In this document: piece by piece, positions 5,925-5,946 of the stretch
How the letters are laid out: the number at the start of each line of letters is the position of its first letter
Numbering within the stretch: position 1 is the first letter of the stretch
From: Bacillota bacterium
GTDB taxonomy: Bacteria; Bacillota; Tb-RUG-66
Reading direction: 5' to 3'
Assembly: GCA_016288255.1 (NCBI GenBank)
Contig: JAEEYS010000008.1
Coordinates: forward strand, 1-5,946
DNA length: 5,946 nt
Program-made: the position numbers and the translations under genes
The notes under the pieces: model-generated
Seen by the model: only the letters and a program-made list of their open reading frames with translations
Told to the model about the DNA's origin: nothing
Databases searched by the model: none

Positions 5925-5946
5925 TCAGTCATTGTTTACGATGACG
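5925..5946 (-). CDS. Last codons of an upstream gene, probably Asp23/YloU family
   Basis: Directly upstream of fakA one minus-strand frame reads VIVNND followed by TGA (5925-5927), 18 nt before the fakA ATG. In Firmicutes the gene before yloV/fakA is normally yloU, an Asp23-family envelope-stress-type protein whose C-terminus is usually a beta strand, and the residues seen would fit. Six residues cannot identify a family, and a second frame ends at TGA nearby, so both the frame and the name rest on gene order. Confidence 0.35.

Noticed and set aside
1..5946. Mobile element, CRISPR array, tRNA/rRNA or defence system
   Set aside because: No transposase or integrase motifs, no regularly spaced repeats and no tRNA-like cloverleaf were seen; gene order looks like conserved core chromosome.

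Overview
The window reads as chromosome from a low-GC, endospore-forming Firmicute, most likely a member of the Clostridia. The support is a small acid-soluble spore protein gene with a sigma-G-like promoter, strong AGGAGG/AGGTGA-type ribosome binding sites, AT-rich intergenic DNA, and a gene order (DAK-domain fatty acid kinase, recG, SASP, rsmD, coaD) that I know from clostridial genomes. The sequence does not allow a call to genus.

Layout from right to left, the direction in which nearly everything is transcribed. The last six codons of an upstream minus-strand gene (5925-5946; probably the Asp23/YloU-family partner by synteny) are followed 18 nt later by fakA (4242-5906), the ATP-binding subunit of fatty acid kinase. 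recG (2170-4233) starts 8 nt after the fakA coding region ends, at a GTG whose Shine-Dalgarno overlaps the fakA stop codon, so the two are probably co-transcribed. A spore-specific gene for an alpha/beta-type SASP (1810-2067) follows with its own sigma-G-like promoter. A gap of about 400 bp then holds several inverted repeats, a probable terminator and a possible small RNA on the plus strand. Next come rsmD (829-1392), with a sigma-A-like promoter, and coaD (335-829); their stop and start codons overlap as TAATG. At the left edge the 3' end of a convergent plus-strand membrane protein gene (1-282; possibly ylbJ) meets coaD across a short bidirectional terminator.

Functionally the window mixes housekeeping (exogenous fatty acid phosphorylation, replication-fork rescue, 16S rRNA methylation, the penultimate step of CoA synthesis) with sporulation (SASP and perhaps YlbJ). 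The coding genes all belong to well-known families and I see no mobile element, CRISPR array or new multi-gene system. The least explained DNA is the 1402-1809 gap.
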